From an uncultured Verrucomicrobiota bacterium (GTDB lineage: Bacteria > Verrucomicrobiota > Verrucomicrobiia > Limisphaerales > UBA9464), in assembly GCA_903922605.1 (NCBI GenBank), contig CAIXUG010000075.1:1-38612 (forward strand): a DNA stretch of 38,612 nucleotides, in the 5' to 3' direction. Positions 30,335-38,612 of this stretch are shown here, piece after piece (positions within the stretch are counted from its first letter, which is position 1; every line of letters begins with the position of its first letter). The notes beneath the pieces were generated by a model. It was not told the origin of the DNA. It searched no databases and was given only the letters and a program-made list of their open reading frames with translations. The translations under genes and the position numbers were made by a program.

Positions 30335-32338
30335 TTAAGCGGCGGCCGGCGAAGGCGAGCCAAATCCGGGCAGCTTAGGCGGCACCGGCTTGATGACTTC
30401 CGGCAGCGGCGTCGCGGCCTGCGCCCCGGTCGGGGGATCAATGTCCGAGGGCTTCACCGGCGGCGGCGTGAAGGTGCCGCTCTTGACGATGTCGGAGACC
30501 TGCTGGCCGTCCAGCGTCTCGTACTCGAGCAGCGCCTTGGCAATCAGCTCGAGCTTGTCGCGATGCGACTCGATCAGCGCCTTCGCGGTGTTGTAGCCCT
30601 CGTCAATGATGCGCTTGATTTCGGAGTCAATCGATTGGGCCGTGGTCTCGCTGTATTCCTTGGAGCGCATCATGTCGCGCCCGAGGAACACATACTCATT
30701 GGCCTCGCCGTAGAGCACCATGCCCAGCTTGTCGCTCATGCCGTAGTGCATGACCATCGCCTTGGCCATGGAGGTCGCCTGCTGGATGTCGCCCGAGGCG
30801 CCTGTTGAGATGTCATCGATGACGAGCTCTTCCGCGATGCGGCCGGCCATCGTCACGGCGATCAGATCCTGCAGCTCCTTCCGGCGGCGGCTCAGCAGAT
30901 CGTCCTTGGGCAGCCACATGGTGGAGCCGAGGGCCTGGCCGCGGGGGATGATGGTGACCTTGTGCAGCGGGTGCGTGTGCGTGAGCAGCACGTTTACCAA
31001 GGCGTGGCCCGCCTCGTGCCAGGCTGTGCCGCGCTTTTCCTCGTCGGTCATGGCCATGCTGCGGCGTTCGCGGCCCCAGCGTACCTTGTCACGGGCCTCT
31101 TCGAGCTCAGCCTGGCCAATGGACTTGCGGTTGCCCCGGGCGGCGATGAGCGCGGCCTCGTTGAGCAGGTTGGCCAGCTCCGCGCCGGAAAATCCGGGCG
31201 TGCCCCGCGCGATGATCGCCAGGTCCACCGACCCGTCGAGCTTCACGTTCTTAGCATGCACCTTGAGGATCGCCTCGCGGCCGCGCACGTCGGGCAGGTT
31301 GACCGTCACCTGCCGGTCAAAGCGGCCGGGACGCAGCAGCGCGGGATCCAGCACGTCGGGCCGGTTCGTGGCCGCGATGATGATGATGCCCTCCTGCGTG
31401 TCGAAGCCGTCCATCTCGACGAGCAGCGCGTTGAGCGTCTGCTCGCGCTCGTCGTTGCCCCCGCCCAGGCCATGCCCGCGGCTGCGACCGACCGCGTCGA
31501 TCTCGTCGATGAAGATGAGGCAGGGCACGGCTTTGCGGGCCTGTTCGAACATGTCGCGGACGCGGCTCGCGCCGACGCCGACGAACATCTCCACGAAGTC
31601 GGAACCGCTGATGCTGAAGAAGCTGGCATCGGCCTCGCCGGCGATGGCCTTCGCGAGCAGCGTCTTGCCGGTGCCCGGAGGCCCGACCATGAGCACGCCC
31701 TTGGGAATGCGCCCGCCGAGCTTCTGGAATTTCTTCGGGTCCTTGAGGAACTCGACCAGTTCGGCAACCTCCTCCTTGGCCTCCTCCACTCCGGCGACGT
31801 CCTTGAAGGTGGTCTTGTTCTTGTCCTTGGCGAGCAGGCGGGCCTTGGACTTGCCAAAGCTGAGCGCGCCCTTGCCGGCGGCCTTGATCTGCCGCACGAA
31901 CACAAACCAGATGATTGCGCCCACCACGAAGAACGGCAGCAGGCCGATCAGGATCTGGAGGAAGATGTTGTTGTTGTCGACAGCCGTGAACGAGCCGGTT
32001 TCGAGCAACCGGTCCTCGGTCGCCTGGGTCAGCCGCGTCTCGATGTTAAAGGGCACCAGGTTGGTCTTGCCGCCCTCAAAGCTGTAGTACTTGCCGTGAA
32101 CCACGCGCAGGTTTTGCGACTGGGAGCTGTAATTGATCTCGGCGGACTCGACGAGATTTGAGGCCACGAGCTCCAGCAGCGTCTTGTGCGTGATGTTGCG
32201 GGAGTGCTGCCCGCTGCTCTTCTGGAAGAAGAGCAGGAGCGGAATCATCGCGGCAATGACGATCCACACGATCCAAGTGCGCGCCTGGAAGTTGGGTCCG
32301 CTGCCGGAACTGCGATTGCTGTCGTTGTCTTCAGCCAT
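30335..32338 (-). CDS. ftsH: ATP-dependent zinc metalloprotease FtsH
   Basis: A membrane-bound AAA+ protease that degrades misfolded and regulatory proteins. Two membrane segments lie at about 21-38 and 126-148 around an outer domain. The AAA domain has Walker A GPPGTGKT (219-226), Walker [10 protein letters not shown] (274-282), the pore segment [15 protein letters not shown] and the second region of homology [20 protein letters not shown] (323-342). The peptidase site is HEAGH (441-445) with D517 in [11 protein letters not shown] as third zinc ligand. Length (667) is normal; the C-terminal 70 residues are a Pro-rich tail. Start ATG 32338. It stands alone, upstream of the shared terminator. 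Confidence 0.97.
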   Translation of the reverse strand: MAEDNDSNRSSGSGPNFQARTWIVWIVIAAMIPLLLFFQKSSGQHSRNITHKTLLELVASNLVESAEINYSSQSQNLRVVHGKYYSFEGGKTNLVPFNIETRLTQATEDRLLETGSFTAVDNNNIFLQILIGLLPFFVVGAIIWFVFVRQIKAAGKGALSFGKSKARLLAKDKNKTTFKDVAGVEEAKEEVAELVEFLKDPKKFQKLGGRIPKGVLMVGPPGTGKTLLAKAIAGEADASFFSISGSDFVEMFVGVGASRVRDMFEQARKAVPCLIFIDEIDAVGRSRGHGLGGGNDEREQTLNALLVEMDGFDTQEGIIIIAATNRPDVLDPALLRPGRFDRQVTVNLPDVRGREAILKVHAKNVKLDGSVDLAIIARGTPGFSGAELANLLNEAALIAARGNRKSIGQAELEEARDKVRWGRERRSMAMTDEEKRGTAWHEAGHALVNVLLTHTHPLHKVTIIPRGQALGSTMWLPKDDLLSRRRKELQDLIAVTMAGRIAEELVIDDISTGASGDIQQATSMAKAMVMHYGMSDKLGMVLYGEANEYVFLGRDMMRSKEYSETTAQSIDSEIKRIIDEGYNTAKALIESHRDKLELIAKALLEYETLDGQQVSDIVKSGTFTPPPVKPSDIDPPTGAQAATPLPEVIKPVPPKLPGFGSPSPAAA

Positions 32339-32432
32339 ATTGAAGTGCGCCGCAACCTAACAGCCGCCCGGGCCGGTGCAAGGCAGGTTTCGACCTGGTG
32401 GAATTTGAATCCCGAATTCCATCGCTCACGGG

Positions 32433-32530
32433 GAGTCCCGGATCCCGGGTCCAAAGTCCAAAGTCCCGGCGCAACCGCCCTGCCTCCTGCCGCTCCCCGC
32501 CCCATCTCCTGTCTCCTGTCTCCCTCTCAC
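32433..32530. repeat. Heptad arrays at the 3' side of the M16 gene
   Basis: Five units in register at 32433-32467: GAGTCCC, GGATCCC, GGGTCCA, AAGTCCA, AAGTCCC. A second array at 32503-32530 has CATCTCC, TGTCTCC twice and CTCTCAC; the last contains the TGA stop codon of the M16 gene (minus strand). The first array is the reverse complement, with few differences, of the array on the other side of the M16 gene at 35254. Confidence 0.85.
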
Positions 32531-35088
32531 TTGCCCCGCACGATCGCCACCACCGCGCTTTCCGTCCGCAGATAACGCGCGGCCACCGCCTGCGTATCGG
32601 CCTGGGTGATCGCCTCGTAACGCGCGTCGTCGCGCTCCGAATGGTCAAAACCCAGCCCGTAAAGCTCGTCCAGCGCCGAGGCCAGGGCGAGACCGCCCAG
32701 ATCCTGCCGGGCGATCTTCCGCTGCCCGATGACCTTCGCCTTGGCCCGGCCCAGCTCCTCCGCCGTAAGGCCGTGTTGACGCAACGCCTCGGCCTGTGCC
32801 CGCAGCTCGGTCTCGACCAGATCCACCTTGTCCGGGGCGGTGCCACAGTAAAACGCGAAGTAGCCGGGCGTCCGGCCCAGGAAGTTCGACGCGCCGACAT
32901 AGTAGGCCAGCCCCAGCTCGTCCCGGATGCGGAGGAACAGGCGCGAGCCCATGTCGGAACAGGCCTCCTGGATCAGCTCCAGAGCATAGCGGTCGGCCCC
33001 GTCAAAGGAGGTGCCCGGAAACCCGAGCGCGATGACCGCCTGCTCCTTGTCCCGCTGCTCGTCGCTGCGGGGCGTCAGCGTGCGCGGCTGGACGGATTGA
33101 GTGCCGAGCAGCGTGCCCGGCTTCCAATCCTTGAATGCCGCCTCCACCGCCCCGCGTACCGCGTCGGCGTGGACATCCCCGAAGATGGCCAGCACGCCGT
33201 TGTTTGGCGTGGCCAGCGCGGCGTGATAATCCCGCAGGCACGCCGGATTCAGCCGGCGCACCGTTTCCTCCGTGCCCAGTCCGTCCAGCCCGTAGCCGTT
33301 CTCCCCGAACAGCCCGCGCCGCATCGCCCGGAAGGCGCATTGCAGCAACTGGTCACGCTGGCCCCGGATGCTCGCGAGCTGCACCTCCTGCTCCCGCGCG
33401 ATGACCTCCGCGGGAAAGGCCGGCCGCAGCAACACATCGGTGAAGATCTGCAGGCCCGTCTCGAAATCCTCGCGCAACACCTCGGCGGTGAGGCCGAAGC
33501 TGTGGTTGCCCGCATAGGCATCCAGGCTGCCGCCGAGGCTCTCGATCTCGGTCGCAATCTGCTCGGCGGTGCGGGTCGCCGTCCCCTTCACCAGCGCCCG
33601 CGACAGCAGCGAGGTGATGCCGGAATTGGCGGTGGTCTCGGACAGCAGCCCGCCGTTGAAGGCCAGCCGGAACTCCACGAACGGCAGCCGGTGATCCTCC
33701 TTCACGAGCAGCCGCAGGCCGTTCGCGAGCGTGAATTTGCGGACCGGATGCTCGGTGTTCGACTCGACCGTCAGGCTCGCCTTCGGGGCCGTGCCCTCGG
33801 GGAGCAACGCGAAGATCGTCCGGCCATTCTCCAGCAGGTACGCGTTGGCCACCCGGCGCAGGTCTTCCGGGGTCAGCAGACGCACGGCGGCCAGATATCG
33901 CTCGCTGAAGCTCAGGTCGTGCGCCGCCATCCAGTTGCCGCCGAGATCCTGCGCCTGACCCTCCATCGTCTTGCGAGTGGCCAGCGTGCCGGCGGTGTAC
34001 TGCTTCACGGCCTTGGCCAGCTCGGCGGAAGAGACCAGCTCCTCCTTCATGCGGTCGATTTCCGCGAGAATCGCATCCCGTGCCGCCGGAAACTTGTCGC
34101 CATCGCTCACGCCGCTCGCCCCGAAGAGGCCCGCCAGCCCCGGCGTGTAGGTCCAGGCACCGACCGAGTGGGCCAGCCCGGACTTCTCGCGGACGGCCTG
34201 GTACAGCCGGGAGCTGCGCCCGCTGCCCAACAGCGTCGCCAGCACATCGAGCGCTGGAATGTCCGCATGCCGCACGTCGGGAATATGCCAGGCGATGTGA
34301 AAATGCCCGAGCTCGACCGGGGCTTCCTCGACCACTTCCCGGGGCGAGGTCTGGCGCGGTTCGTTGGCCAGAACGGGCTGGGGCACCGGCCGGGCTTTGT
34401 TCTCGGCGTAGGCGGATTTGATCTGCGCGATGATCTCCTCGGCCACGAAGTCGCCCACGAGCACGAAGAAGGTGTTGTTGGGGGCGTACTTCTCCGCGTA
34501 ATAGCCGGCGATCTGCTCCCGCGTGAGGCGGTTGAAAATGTCGATGTGCCCGATGATCGGGAAGCGGTACGGGCTCCGCGTGTAGGCCGTCTCAAAGAGC
34601 CGCATGCTCGCCCGGCGGCCCGGATCGTCCTTGCCCATGTCCATCTCCCGGCGGATCACATCCAGCTCCTTAACCAGCTCGTCCGCCGGCAGCATGGCGT
34701 GCTGCATGATGTCGCAGAGGATGTCCACCGCGACCGTGGCGCCGGTGTTGGGCACGTTGATGTGATACACCGTGCGGTCAAACGAGGTGTAGGCGTTCAT
34801 GGAACCGCCGGCGGCCTGCACCGCCTGGTCGATCTCCGCGCCCGGCCGCGTGGCCGTGCCCTTGAAGAGCATGTGCTCCAGCACGTGCGACAGCCCGGCC
34901 CCGAGCCACGCCCCCTCGTCGATGCTGCCCGCCCGGCACCACGCCTGGGCGCTGACCACCGGCGCGCTGTGGTCCTCGCGCAGGATGAGCTGCAGCCCAT
35001 TGTCGAGGGTGAGCAGCCGCACTCCGGGCGGAACCTGTGGAATCCCCGGAAGCGAAGCGGCGGCGGACTGGAAACTGGACGTGTTCAA
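32527..35088 (-). CDS. M16-family zinc metallopeptidase, two-module
   Basis: An 853-residue peptidase of the pitrilysin/insulinase clan with an active N-terminal and an inactive C-terminal module. The zinc site is the inverted motif HVLEH (68-72) in GAGLSHVLEHMLFKGT, with the third ligand E148 in VIRREMDMGKDDPGRR, 75 residues later as in the family. The second module (from about 430) keeps the fold (RKFTLANGLRLLVKEDHRLPF) but has TSLLSRALVKGT in place of HxxEH. No signal peptide is evident, so it is either cytosolic or exported by unseen means. The start is a TTG at 35088; no nearer ATG exists, so the exact start is uncertain. Confidence 0.88.
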   Translation of the reverse strand: MNTSSFQSAAASLPGIPQVPPGVRLLTLDNGLQLILREDHSAPVVSAQAWCRAGSIDEGAWLGAGLSHVLEHMLFKGTATRPGAEIDQAVQAAGGSMNAYTSFDRTVYHINVPNTGATVAVDILCDIMQHAMLPADELVKELDVIRREMDMGKDDPGRRASMRLFETAYTRSPYRFPIIGHIDIFNRLTREQIAGYYAEKYAPNNTFFVLVGDFVAEEIIAQIKSAYAENKARPVPQPVLANEPRQTSPREVVEEAPVELGHFHIAWHIPDVRHADIPALDVLATLLGSGRSSRLYQAVREKSGLAHSVGAWTYTPGLAGLFGASGVSDGDKFPAARDAILAEIDRMKEELVSSAELAKAVKQYTAGTLATRKTMEGQAQDLGGNWMAAHDLSFSERYLAAVRLLTPEDLRRVANAYLLENGRTIFALLPEGTAPKASLTVESNTEHPVRKFTLANGLRLLVKEDHRLPFVEFRLAFNGGLLSETTANSGITSLLSRALVKGTATRTAEQIATEIESLGGSLDAYAGNHSFGLTAEVLREDFETGLQIFTDVLLRPAFPAEVIAREQEVQLASIRGQRDQLLQCAFRAMRRGLFGENGYGLDGLGTEETVRRLNPACLRDYHAALATPNNGVLAIFGDVHADAVRGAVEAAFKDWKPGTLLGTQSVQPRTLTPRSDEQRDKEQAVIALGFPGTSFDGADRYALELIQEACSDMGSRLFLRIRDELGLAYYVGASNFLGRTPGYFAFYCGTAPDKVDLVETELRAQAEALRQHGLTAEELGRAKAKVIGQRKIARQDLGGLALASALDELYGLGFDHSERDDARYEAITQADTQAVAARYLRTESAVVAIVRGK

Positions 35089-35253
35089 GACGCCGCAAGG
35101 CTAGCCGTTGCCGGACAAAGCTCCAACAATCAAACAGCGAACAGTGAACAGCGCACGAGGGAAGAATATGAGCCTGTAAGCCAGTGGGAAAGTGAACGAT
35201 GGGCAGCGGAGCATTCAGCGCGGAGCGGCGGGGGCGGGGCGATTGCCCCGAAC

Positions 35254-35295
35254 CTTTGGACTTTGGACTTTGGACCCGGGACTCGGGACTCCCGG
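35254..35295. repeat. Heptad array at the 5' side of the M16 gene
   Basis: Three exact CTTTGGA units, then CCCGGGA, CTCGGGA and CTCCCGG, all in 7-bp register. Inverted relative to the array at 32433, sharing about 35 bp. It lies in the 35089-35341 gap between the divergent M16 and sigma genes, which otherwise shows no gene. Confidence 0.88.
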
Positions 35296-35341
35296 ACAAA
35301 AACATTGTTACCCTTCCGGCATGAGCGGCATTTGTCTGTAG

Positions 35342-36346
35342 ATGCAGGAATTGGACGACCATTCGTTGTTGCGTGAATACGTCGAGCGCGAATCCGGGGA
35401 CGCCTTCGCGGCGCTCGTCGCGCGCCACCTCAACAAGGTCTATTCCATCGCCTTGCGCCGCACGCGCAATCCCCATCAGGCCGAGGAAATCACCCAGGCC
35501 GTGTTTGTCATTTTGGCCAGGAAAGCCCGGTGGTTGGGCAGTCAGGTCATCCTCTCGGGCTGGCTGTGCCGGACCGCGCAACTGACAGCGGTGACTTTCC
35601 TCCGCAGTGAGGTCCGCCGCGCGAGGCGGGAACAGGAGGCTCATATGCAAAATTCACCGGACGAGACAGGTTCCGAGGTCTGGCCGCAAATCGAGCCGCT
35701 GCTGGACGCGGCGATGGCCGGCCTGAGCGAAACCGACCATCACGCGCTGGTGCTGCGGTTTTTCGACGGGAAAAGCATGAAAGAAGTGGGCACGGCCCTC
35801 GGTGCGAGCGAGGACGCGGCCAAGATGCGGGTAAATCGAGCGGTCGAAAAGCTGCGCCGGTTCTTTTCCCGACGCGGCCTCGTGGTTCCCGCCGCGATTT
35901 TGACGACGGCGATTTCCGCGAACTCGGTTCAAGCCGCGCCGGCGACCCTGGCAAAAATGGCGGTCGCAGTTGCGTTGGCCCAAGGCGCGTCAGCTTCCAC
36001 TTCAACCTTAACCCTCAGCCAAGGAGTCTTGAAAATTATGGCATGGACCAAAACAAAAATGGCCGTCGTGGCGGGAATCGCCGCGTTGCTCATGGTCGGA
36101 ACCGCGACCGTCGCCGTCAAAAAGACGTCACCCCCGATTCGCATTACCCCTGACCCTGTGGCCGCCGGGTCTCCCCTGAGTCCGCCAAGTGGGGGGCTGT
36201 ATGGCCCGCGTCCGGACGGTGTGGGGCCGGGTGGTTCGATATCGAGCCCCGATCCGAATGCCCGGTTTGCCGGGTCAACTCCCCAGCAGCGGGTCCAACA
36301 AGCCCGCCGGCATCTGCCCGAATCTCCGGATGATCTGCGGAAATGA
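35342..36346 (+). CDS. Sigma-70-family factor with a membrane-spanning C-terminal extension
   Basis: A 334-residue protein. The N-terminal 175 residues are an ECF-type sigma factor: region 2 about 20-60 (FAALVARHLNKVYSIALRR, then HQAEEITQAVFVILARKA), region 4 about 120-175 (LSETDHHALVLRFFDGKSMKEVG, split; ASEDAAKMRVNRAVEKLRRFF). An extension follows with a hydrophobic stretch (about 180-215) and a clear membrane helix MAVVAGIAALLMVGTATVAV (240-259), then an 85-residue Pro/Gly-rich domain. Sigma factors with such built-in membrane tails are known from Verrucomicrobia and Planctomycetes and may replace a separate anti-sigma factor. The prepilin gene follows after 21 bp, perhaps in the same transcript. 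Confidence 0.85.
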   Translation: MQELDDHSLLREYVERESGDAFAALVARHLNKVYSIALRRTRNPHQAEEITQAVFVILARKARWLGSQVILSGWLCRTAQLTAVTFLRSEVRRARREQEAHMQNSPDETGSEVWPQIEPLLDAAMAGLSETDHHALVLRFFDGKSMKEVGTALGASEDAAKMRVNRAVEKLRRFFSRRGLVVPAAILTTAISANSVQAAPATLAKMAVAVALAQGASASTSTLTLSQGVLKIMAWTKTKMAVVAGIAALLMVGTATVAVKKTSPPIRITPDPVAAGSPLSPPSGGLYGPRPDGVGPGGSISSPDPNARFAGSTPQQRVQQARRHLPESPDDLRK

Positions 36347-36367
36347 GCCCCGGCTCCCGTTTCAACC

Positions 36368-36985
36368 ATGAATAGGAAATCTTCCGGCTTCACGTTAACG
36401 GAGCTGCTCGTGGTGATCGCGATCATCGCCATCCTGGCCGCCCTGCTGCTGCCCGCGCTTACCCGCGCGAAAGTACAGGCCCGCAATTCGGTCTGCATAA
36501 ACAACCTCCGGCAGCTCGGCGTCGCCGCGCGGCTTTATTCCATGGACAATGGGGGCCGGCTGCCCAGCGCGGAAATCCTGCCCTCGCAGCCGATCATTCC
36601 CGCCCGCCCCCTGCCCCGTATCTGCGACGTGCTGGCACCCTACATCGGCCGGGTTGCGGGCACCGATACCAACCGCGCGACCGTGTTCAAATGCCCCTCG
36701 GACAAAAAGGGCCTGTTCGCCGCGGAGGGCTCCAGCTATGAGTGGAACTCGGACCTCAATGGCCAGCGCATCGACGAAACCAGGACGACCAACATCATGT
36801 CCGTGATCGCGGATGACCACACCGGCCAGGTGGCCTCCAGCACGAACCTGGCGCTGACATTGCCGCCATCCACGACTCCCCTTCTGCTGGACTACGAGGA
36901 TTTCCATCCGCGCCCGCCCAAGTCGGGCAAAAATGTGGTCTATATGGACAACCACGTCGCGCCTCTTGAGTTCTCACCCAACTGA
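36368..36985 (+). CDS. Prepilin-type (type II pseudopilin-like) protein
   Basis: A 205-residue protein with a prepilin leader: basic MNRKSSG cut before F8, then [20 protein letters not shown], with the conserved glutamate E5 of the mature protein (residue 12). After the helix comes [24 protein letters not shown], typical of the expanded prepilin families in Verrucomicrobia, Lentisphaerae and Planctomycetes, and near the C-terminus a [15 protein letters not shown] strand pair. The globular domain (about 50-200) would be exported. No assembly genes (GspE, GspF, PilD) are in the window. The gene lies 21 bp after the sigma gene. Confidence 0.88.
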   Translation: MNRKSSGFTLTELLVVIAIIAILAALLLPALTRAKVQARNSVCINNLRQLGVAARLYSMDNGGRLPSAEILPSQPIIPARPLPRICDVLAPYIGRVAGTDTNRATVFKCPSDKKGLFAAEGSSYEWNSDLNGQRIDETRTTNIMSVIADDHTGQVASSTNLALTLPPSTTPLLLDYEDFHPRPPKSGKNVVYMDNHVAPLEFSPN

Positions 36986-36986
36986 C

Positions 36987-37051
36987 TTCCTGGCTCCCTG
37001 GCTTCCTCGCGCACTGACTCACTGGTTCACTGATTACTGATTACTCGCTCA
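36987..37051. repeat. Mixed 7/8-bp array reaching the hxlR stop codon
   Basis: It starts with three 8-bp units of the TTCCTGGC type, then ACTGACTC, ACTGGTTC, ACTGATT, ACTGATT and ACTCGCTC. On the minus strand the TAA stop and the last three codons of the HxlR gene fall inside the array. Its ACTGATT units are the same as at 11287 and 15602. Confidence 0.8.
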
Positions 37052-37397
37052 CATGCCGGCTCTTCTCCGGCGTCCTCCGGAGCTGCTCGCAACTGTCCAT
37101 TGCCAGCGAGTGCATCTGGAGGATTAGGCCGCGCAGGCGCTCGCCGAAGGGCGTGAGCGAATACTCCACTTGCCGGACCCGGCCGACCATCTGTTCCTGA
37201 CGCACCACCGCCCCGTCGAGCACCAGTTCGCCGAGTTGCTCCGTCAGCACCTTCGCACTGACGCCCGGCAGGGCGCGGCGCAGCTCACCGTGCCGCTTCG
37301 GGGCGGCGAAAAGTTCACGCAGGATCAGCACCTTCCAGCGTCCGCCGATCACCGCCAATAGGCGTTCGACTTCACAGGCAACGGTCTTATGGTTCAT
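37041..37397 (-). CDS. HxlR-family winged-helix regulator
   Basis: A 118-residue transcription factor with the DUF24/HxlR fold: CEVERLLAVIGGRWKVLILREL, then FAAPKRHGELRRALPGVSAKVLTEQL and DGAVVRQ, closing with RVRQVEYSLTPFGERL. The early cysteine (C8), common in redox-sensing HxlR proteins, is present. It is divergent from the pirin gene with a shared 116-bp control region, so pirin is its likely target. The final codons, RHVSE, are encoded by the repeat array. Confidence 0.88.
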   Translation of the reverse strand: MNHKTVACEVERLLAVIGGRWKVLILRELFAAPKRHGELRRALPGVSAKVLTEQLGELVLDGAVVRQEQMVGRVRQVEYSLTPFGERLRGLILQMHSLAMDSCEQLRRTPEKSRHVSE

Positions 37398-37457
37398 CGG
37401 TCAGTGATTCATTCAGTCAGCCGGTCAATCGGTCAGCCGGACGGAACAGGCTGGGGC

Positions 37458-37511
37458 GGTTACCTCAGGGTGACCGCTTGCGCGCCTCACGGATGACCTA
37501 AAGTCACCCTG
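37458..37511. promoter_or_regulatory. Probable operator in the hxlR-pirin intergenic region
   Basis: A perfect 9-bp inverted repeat, CAGGGTGAC (37466-37474) and GTCACCCTG (37503-37511), lies directly in front of the pirin start codon. An additional half-site GGTTACC at 37458 precedes the first. Position suggests the HxlR-family regulator binds here; the assignment is inference. Confidence 0.45.
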
Positions 37512-37513
37512 TT

Positions 37514-38209
37514 ATGATTACAATTCGCAAATCCCAAGAACGGGGCCACGCCAACCATGGCTGGCTCGACAGCTACCACACCTTCAGCTTCGCGGATTAC
37601 TACGATCCGAAGCACATGGGCTTCCGCAGCCTGCGGGTGATCAATGATGATGTCGTCGCCGGCGGCGGCGGCTTCGGCACCCATCCGCACCGGGACATGG
37701 AAATCATCACCTACGTGATCCGGGGCGCGCTGGAGCACGCCGATTCCATGGGCAACGGCAGCGTGATCCGGCCCGGCGACGTGCAATACATGGCCGCCGG
37801 AACGGGCGTGCAGCACAGCGAGTTCAACCACTCGTCCAGCGAAGAAGTCCGCCTGCTCCAGATCTGGATCCAGCCGGAACGCCGGGGTGCCAAACCCGGC
37901 TACGCCGAGAAACACCTCGCGGACGCCCCGCCAGGCTTCCTGCACCTGATCACGTCCAAGGCCGGTCGCGATGGTTCCATCGCCATCAACCAGGACGCCG
38001 ACCTGTGGCTGGCCAAATTCATCGGCGGTGAGCGGGTCACGCACACTCTGGCCCCGGGTCGCAGCGCCTATCTGCAAGTCGCCGAAGGCGAAGTCACGCT
38101 CAACGGGCAACTGCTGCAGCAGGGCGACGGCGCGCAGGTGAACGGCGAAACCGCGCTGGAACTCACGGCGGCAGGCAAAGCTCAGGTGCTGCTTTTTGAC
38201 TTGGGCTGA
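37514..38209 (+). CDS. Pirin-family protein (YhhW-like, possible quercetinase)
   Basis: A 231-residue bicupin. The N-terminal cupin holds the metal site: GTHPHRDMEIITYVI (H58, H60 and partner residues), then HADSMGN and VQYMAAGTGVQHSEFN with H102 and E104. The opening SQERGHANHGWLDSYHTFSF (split) and the LQIWIQPERRG segment are classic for bacterial pirins. Some members, such as E. coli YhhW, degrade quercetin; others act as redox cofactors. The partner HxlR regulator, divergently encoded, suggests induction by an electrophile or quinone-like compound. The start at 37514 lies 2 bp after the operator palindrome, leaving almost no leader. Confidence 0.92.
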   Translation: MITIRKSQERGHANHGWLDSYHTFSFADYYDPKHMGFRSLRVINDDVVAGGGGFGTHPHRDMEIITYVIRGALEHADSMGNGSVIRPGDVQYMAAGTGVQHSEFNHSSSEEVRLLQIWIQPERRGAKPGYAEKHLADAPPGFLHLITSKAGRDGSIAINQDADLWLAKFIGGERVTHTLAPGRSAYLQVAEGEVTLNGQLLQQGDGAQVNGETALELTAAGKAQVLLFDLG

Positions 38210-38286
38210 GCGCCCGAGTGGTTGGTTCTTGATCCGGTAGCGGGTGAACGGCATCCGCTGCCGGGTCTTTGATTGGTTCCGAGGTC

Positions 38287-38426
38287 GCGATAGCGTCTTG
38301 GACTGCGCCAGTCCTCTGGCGCTTTCGATCTCCGAATGGATTGATGATAGGCTGAAGTTTGACTGCCTCTTGCCGATGATCCTGACCAAAGCGGTAGAGG
38401 ACTACCGCACTCCAAGACGCTACCGC
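38287..38426. mobile_element. 140-bp inverted-repeat element, copy B (MITE-like)
   Basis: It has the same length as copy A at 17699-17838. The 21-bp ends (38287-38307 and 38406-38426) and both hairpins, GCGCCAG/CTGGCGC and GCGGTAG/CTACCGC, are identical to copy A. The middle 70 bp differs at many sites, so selection or conversion seems to favour the structured ends. The stretch 38210-38612 otherwise has heptad-like ACTGATC/ACTGTC tracts at about 38445-38480. Confidence 0.85.
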
Positions 38427-38533
38427 GCCGACTCACGCCTCCCGACTGATCACTGTCACTCTGACTTACTGGCTCACCCGCCCTCCGCCTCCTGAATCCG
38501 CCCGCCGGGCCTCCTGGGGCGCATCTTTTCACC

Positions 38534-38612
38534 GTGGTTAGCTCTTCCAGCAAACCTGTTCGGGCCCGGCGAGAGCTGGCGCTGGCGGCCGAAAGAAAAC
38601 CCGGTGGGGCGA
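38534..38612 (+). CDS. Possible start of a gene cut by the window end
   Basis: A GTG followed by an open frame to the window end, beginning VSSSSKPVRARRELALAAE. A basic, Arg/Ala-rich start is compatible with a cytosolic protein. No ribosome binding site is seen and the fragment is too short to identify. Confidence 0.25.
   Translation, partial: MVSSSSKPVRARRELALAAERKPGGA

Noticed and set aside
32398-35376. 992-codon open frame antisense to the M16 gene
   Set aside because: Same composition artefact; it is Arg/His/Gln/Gly-rich and its ends run through repeat arrays.
38182-38553. Open frame on the minus strand over the 140-bp element
   Set aside because: It exists only because the element is open in this frame; copy A gives a similar frame at 17630-17848, and neither has codon bias or a start signal.

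Overview
The window is a GC-rich bacterial chromosome segment, most likely from a member of the phylum Verrucomicrobiota. No marker gene proves this. The inference rests on several traits typical of that group: a DUF2723 glycosyltransferase fused to TPRs, a sigma factor with a membrane-spanning tail, an orphan prepilin of the [20 protein letters not shown] type, HAF-repeat and DNRLRE secreted proteins, frequent starts without a clear Shine-Dalgarno, and very repeat-rich intergenic DNA.

Layout. 1-7154: palindromic repeats, mtnA, one doubtful small gene, a secreted SMP-30 lactonase, tRNA-Pro(CGG) and tRNA-Leu(GAG) with a terminator, a small lipoprotein, a GspC/PilP-like protein, a secreted histidine phosphatase, and an ECF sigma factor overlapping its probable membrane partner. 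7188-15531: DUF2723-TPR membrane enzyme, plsY-gpsA (glycerol-phosphate/phospholipid synthesis), thrB (threonine synthesis) and a HAF-repeat exported protein. 15698-19705, minus strand: lysS with a large in-frame insertion, an O-methyltransferase and rpiB of the mycobacterial active-site type. 20028-21780: tandem DUF1579 paralogues, duplicated together with their leaders. 22042-24465: a less GC-rich, foreign-looking segment with an XRE regulator, an HNH endonuclease and an unknown gene. 24466-30156: serine hydrolase, Vsr-like endonuclease, AEC-family carrier with a co-transcribed unknown gene, DNRLRE protein and TPR membrane protein. 30335-38209: ftsH, a double M16 peptidase, a sigma factor with a membrane tail, a prepilin, and a divergent hxlR/pirin pair.

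The most unusual content lies between the genes. Almost every intergenic gap is filled with arrays of a degenerate unit, usually 7 bp. The unit sequence differs from gap to gap and can change along one array. Arrays are often paired in inverted orientation across a gap or a gene, and many start or stop exactly at a gene's stop or start codon. Over these lie at least three other dispersed repeat types: a 140-bp element with 21-bp terminal inverted repeats (two copies, 20.6 kb apart), a REP-like doublet of two hairpins (two copies, 21.7 kb apart), and a 133-bp long inverted repeat. The lysS insertion (about 134 codons, in frame, less GC-rich, bounded by a 6-bp direct repeat) is the most striking coding anomaly.

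All functional calls come from reading motifs by eye. No database search was possible.
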